Assembly: GCF_019933155.2 (NCBI RefSeq) | Contig: NZ_CP082944.1 | Span: 4,466,001-4,530,000 of the forward strand | Origin: Metabacillus dongyingensis | GTDB lineage: Bacteria > Bacillota > Bacilli > Bacillales > Bacillaceae | DNA length: 64,000 nt | Reading direction: 5' to 3' | Shown: one piece after another, positions 61,279 to 64,000 of the stretch | How the letters are laid out: every line of letters begins with the position of its first letter | Position numbering within the stretch: position 1 is the first letter of the stretch | Position numbers and translations under genes: made by a program | The notes under the pieces: model-generated | What the model was told of the DNA's origin: nothing | What the model saw: only the letters and a program-made list of their open reading frames with translations | Databases searched by the model: none

Positions 61279-62010
61279 TCATAGGATGGCAATCCGCTCA
61301 TAAATATCCCTCAGGTTTCTGCAGCCGAGTCCTTTTACATCCTCTACATATTTACACCATAATTTTGCTGTCAAGATGGCGTCGCCTAACGCATGATGAC
61401 GGTCTATAACAGGAATCTGCTTATGATCGCACCAATCTTCAAGTCTTACATACTCAAAATTCGGTTCAGCGATGCGGTATAAAAAAGAAGTGTCCACAAT
61501 CCGGTGCTTAAAAGGTGCACGGAACAATTTCCTGCTTGCATGCTGCATAAAGTTTTTTTCATGTGAAGAGTGATGGGCAACAAGTGTATCTCCTTTTACA
61601 AACTTATAAAATTCGATCATGGCCTCTTCAAGGAAAGGAGCATCCATTAAGTCTTCATCACTAATGCCCGTTAACTCACGGATTTCATCGGACATCCCAT
61701 TTTCATGTCTGACAAGCGAGTAGAAACGTTCCTCTTCCTTCAGCGTGGACCCGCTCACCTTCACTGCTCCGATAGCAATGATTTCGTTCCCCTGCTCTGG
61801 GAAAAATCCGGTTGTCTCAATATCAAAGACAACCACATTCAGATCGTCTAATGGAACCGACAGCGCCTCCTCTGCTTTCATTTCTCGCTGAAGCTGGCGC
61901 AGAAACGCAATTTGCTGAGAGTTTTGTCCGCTTTGAGCAGTTCCAAAAACGCTTGTTTGAAACTTTCCGTGCACTTCTCTTATAAAATGAACGAACGGAT
62001 TCGACTTCAT
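61279..62010 (-). CDS. DEDD-family 3'-5' exonuclease (PolC epsilon-like)
   Basis: A 243-residue exonuclease. ExoI motif VFDIETTGFFPE (near 59), ExoII-region HHSSHEKNFMQHAS (near 150) and ExoIII HHALGDAILTAKLW (near 205) give the metal-binding DEDDh set. It resembles the stand-alone epsilon-type nucleases of Bacillus. It overlaps the DUF294 gene by four bases, so the two are cotranslated. A DNA repair or nucleotide-signal turnover role is possible. Confidence 0.88.
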   Translation of the reverse strand: MKSNPFVHFIREVHGKFQTSVFGTAQSGQNSQQIAFLRQLQREMKAEEALSVPLDDLNVVVFDIETTGFFPEQGNEIIAIGAVKVSGSTLKEEERFYSLVRHENGMSDEIRELTGISDEDLMDAPFLEEAMIEFYKFVKGDTLVAHHSSHEKNFMQHASRKLFRAPFKHRIVDTSFLYRIAEPNFEYVRLEDWCDHKQIPVIDRHHALGDAILTAKLWCKYVEDVKGLGCRNLRDIYERIAIL

Positions 62011-62987
62011 TTATGAACACCCTTTTCAATGATTCCCTGTACAAAGTGATGCAGCTTTTTCCCGTTTTTCAGAATGGTTTTCATTTCTTTTCTCTCCGCA
62101 CGGCTGAGCTTTTGAATGGGAAGGTAATGTACATCATCGTAATCTTGGATTCTCTTTAAATTAGACATTCGAAATTGCAGCAGATTTGCAAAGCTGGTCT
62201 TATAGTCGCTCAGCTCATTCCGATAAAACTCGTCATTGCTGAGCTCATCAATCCGGTCCAAAGTTGACGCGGCTAGTACTCCTTCTTTAATAGCAAGGAT
62301 TCTTACCGCATTCACATAGGGCAAAAACGCAGCCTGCTTCAAATTCAATGATCCCTGATAAGGGCCGCTGTTTTCGGTAAAGATTTGCCCAAGAGGACCA
62401 ACAGAAGGTTTGAGGTGCATGATATTATCCATAAACCGTTTTAATAGCTTAGGAGACTTTTTCTGGCAATCATCAATAACGTTTTTTAAGTGGTTAACAA
62501 ATGTTTCTTCTCCCTCTAATACTCTTGCATCAACAAAAATCTGCAGATACCGCATCGACTCGAAGCTGACTTCATCCATCCATTTTGATAGCTGATTTTC
62601 AAAAGCTCCAAGCGATTTGCACCAGACAGGATTTGAGCTCATGACTTTACCTTCGCAATAAGGATATCCTGCAATATGAAGACCTAAGGAAACTTCTTTT
62701 CCAAGTGCCAGAAAGTACTGATCTGCATCCGTACCGCTTTTTTCATAAACCATTCCATGATCCTGGTCACTGATGACCCCCTGTTCATATCTCCCTGCAC
62801 TCCCCATGACAAACCATGTAAAGGGCGAAGGAGGAGTTCCTTTTTCCTCCTTCACCCTTTGCAGAGATATGTTAAAAACAGCCCGCATGACTTGATCATG
62901 AAATTGATTTAATGTGTGCGTATCAGATGTATATTTATATATCTCTTCATCTTTCCATGCACGAATCGATTCGTAGCTTTCTCCCAT
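62007..62987 (-). CDS. DUF294 nucleotidyltransferase-like protein
   Basis: A 326-residue protein. The nucleotidyltransferase core is FVMGSAGRYEQGVISDQDHGMVYE, with GSAGRYEQ and the DxD-like DQDHG (about 61-77). The C-terminal half matches DUF294_C. It is related to GlnD-type N-terminal domains, and it lies between a DEDD exonuclease and the ammonium transporter gene, a combination also seen in other Bacillaceae. A nitrogen-signalling role is an inference. Confidence 0.82.
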   Translation of the reverse strand: MGESYESIRAWKDEEIYKYTSDTHTLNQFHDQVMRAVFNISLQRVKEEKGTPPSPFTWFVMGSAGRYEQGVISDQDHGMVYEKSGTDADQYFLALGKEVSLGLHIAGYPYCEGKVMSSNPVWCKSLGAFENQLSKWMDEVSFESMRYLQIFVDARVLEGEETFVNHLKNVIDDCQKKSPKLLKRFMDNIMHLKPSVGPLGQIFTENSGPYQGSLNLKQAAFLPYVNAVRILAIKEGVLAASTLDRIDELSNDEFYRNELSDYKTSFANLLQFRMSNLKRIQDYDDVHYLPIQKLSRAERKEMKTILKNGKKLHHFVQGIIEKGVHK

Positions 62988-63014
62988 TTACAGCACTTCC
63001 CTTTCGCTCCGGAA

Positions 63015-64000
63015 TTAAGAGCTGATCTTATCCTCTTTTGATAAGAATACTTCAGGATAGCCGTAACTTCCATGCTCACTCATATCAAGCCCCATAATTT
63101 CTTCTTCTTCCGTTACACGAAGACCGCCCATCAGCTTTTTAGCAGCAAAGAGAATGATAAACGAAACAATAAAAGCATAAGCTCCGGATACCCCGACCCC
63201 CATAATCTGAACACCTAATTGTTCAAAGCCTCCGCCATACAATAATCCTGGCTTTCCAACTGTCGCCAGTTCTGGTGTTGCGAAAAACCCTGTTGAAATC
63301 GTACCCCAAACCCCTGCTGCACCATGAACGGATAAGGCGTAGATTGGATCGTCTATTTTTCTCTTTTCAAAGAATCTCACACTATAGAAAACCAGGATTC
63401 CAGCGATAAAACCGATGAGAACAGCCGCCCATGTATCAACAAACGCACAGGATGCTGTAATCGCTACAAGACCCGCGAGTGCCCCGTTCAGCATTGTCGG
63501 CACATCTGATTTCCCAAGCACCGCCCATGAAACGATGAGCGCTGCGACAGCACCGGCTGCTGCTGCAAGATTAGTATTCAGAGCAACATATCCGAAAAAT
63601 CCATCCTCTACTCCAAGCGTGCTTGCCGCATTAAATCCAAACCAGCCAATCCAAAGCAGCAAAACGCCTAAAGCCGTAAACACCTGATTATGCCCAAAAA
63701 TGTTATTGGCAGAACCATCCTGATTGAATTTCCCAATTCGGGGCTTCAGCAAAATTGTCGCCGCAAATGCAGCCATTGCTCCCGTTAAATGCACTACTGT
63801 AGAGCCTGCAAAATCCTGTTTGCCATGCTCAGCAAGCCAGCCTCCGCCCCAGATCCAGTGTGCAACTACAGGATAGACAAGAGCTGAGAACAGCACCGTA
63901 AAGACAAGATAGATTGATAGCTTCGCCCGCTCGGCAAACCCGCCAAGGGCAATCGTAATCGCAATACCGGCAAATGCAAGCTGAAATATAAAGAATACAG
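63015..64000 (-). CDS. amt: Ammonium transporter Amt (N-terminus outside window)
   Basis: The frame is open to the window edge, about 328 codons. Helices and blocks typical of the Amt family are visible: FAGIAITIALGGFAERAK, core GGFAERAK, near the edge; FAGSTVVHLTGAMAAFAA (core GSTVVHLTGA); SVHGAAGVWGTISTG (core HGAAGVWG) with a pore histidine. The C-terminal tail is short (EEEIMGLDMSEHG). It transports NH4+/NH3; a GlnK partner would lie beyond the edge or be absent. Confidence 0.93.
   Translation of the reverse strand, partial: VFFIFQLAFAGIAITIALGGFAERAKLSIYLVFTVLFSALVYPVVAHWIWGGGWLAEHGKQDFAGSTVVHLTGAMAAFAATILLKPRIGKFNQDGSANNIFGHNQVFTALGVLLLWIGWFGFNAASTLGVEDGFFGYVALNTNLAAAAGAVAALIVSWAVLGKSDVPTMLNGALAGLVAITASCAFVDTWAAVLIGFIAGILVFYSVRFFEKRKIDDPIYALSVHGAAGVWGTISTGFFATPELATVGKPGLLYGGGFEQLGVQIMGVGVSGAYAFIVSFIILFAAKKLMGGLRVTEEEEIMGLDMSEHGSYGYPEVFLSKEDKISS

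Overview
The window looks like a chromosomal segment of a low-GC, spore-forming Bacillaceae (Bacillus/Metabacillus-like). Supporting signs are strong AGGAGG-type ribosome binding sites with frequent TTG and GTG starts, U-tract terminators, a THI-box (TPP) riboswitch before thiC, Rex- and CcpA-type operators, a CitG-like fumarase and a multi-PAS sporulation-type histidine kinase. No rRNA, tRNA, CRISPR array or intact transposon was seen.

The left part (1-30.8 kb) is an ordinary metabolic backbone: the end of a sensor kinase, a NUDIX hydrolase, an acyl-CoA carboxyltransferase/acyl-CoA ligase pair divergent from an SDR, fumC, a decayed HAD phosphatase, a PAS histidine kinase, thiC, a water-forming NADH oxidase behind three Rex-like operators, two orphan permeases, corA, an ABC exporter, and a gluconate locus. 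That locus holds gntP, gntK, a short 6-phosphogluconate dehydrogenase, an RpiR regulator and a degenerate phosphofructokinase-like protein. A dispersed repeat of about 100-125 bp (A-repeat here) has three full copies and one shortened copy in or near it. A MarR/MFS efflux pair follows.

The middle part (about 30.9-49.3 kb) is different. It is AT-rich and made of single genes facing both ways: GyrI-like, GNATs, an FAD monooxygenase, a cyclase, an NAD(P)H oxidoreductase with a nearby HxlR regulator, Crp/Fnr with DoxX, a PLP decarboxylase, DinB, an ECF41 sigma operon and small membrane or secreted proteins. Non-coding stretches separate them, and they carry at least two dozen copies of a palindromic element with a (C)TGCCC or GCCCC centre and arms such as TTCAACAATC, TTCCATTAAA and AACTAAC (P-element here). 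The longest copies are nested hairpins of about 70-80 nt. Several copies touch gene ends, and one coincides with the 5' truncation of a hydrolase. Decayed genes (a methyltransferase, an IS110 transposase) and terminators without genes also occur. This cassette-like array is the best candidate for something under-described. No recombinase that could drive it is visible here.

The right part (49.3-64 kb) returns to backbone: a YeiH-like exporter, a thioredoxin-like protein, remnants of an XRE/ImmA-type gene, an SRPBCC protein, a LacI-controlled sugar ABC importer with a debranching-type glycosidase (three CCGAAACGTTTCGG-like operators), a lipid kinase, a DEDD exonuclease/DUF294 pair, and an ammonium transporter cut by the window edge.
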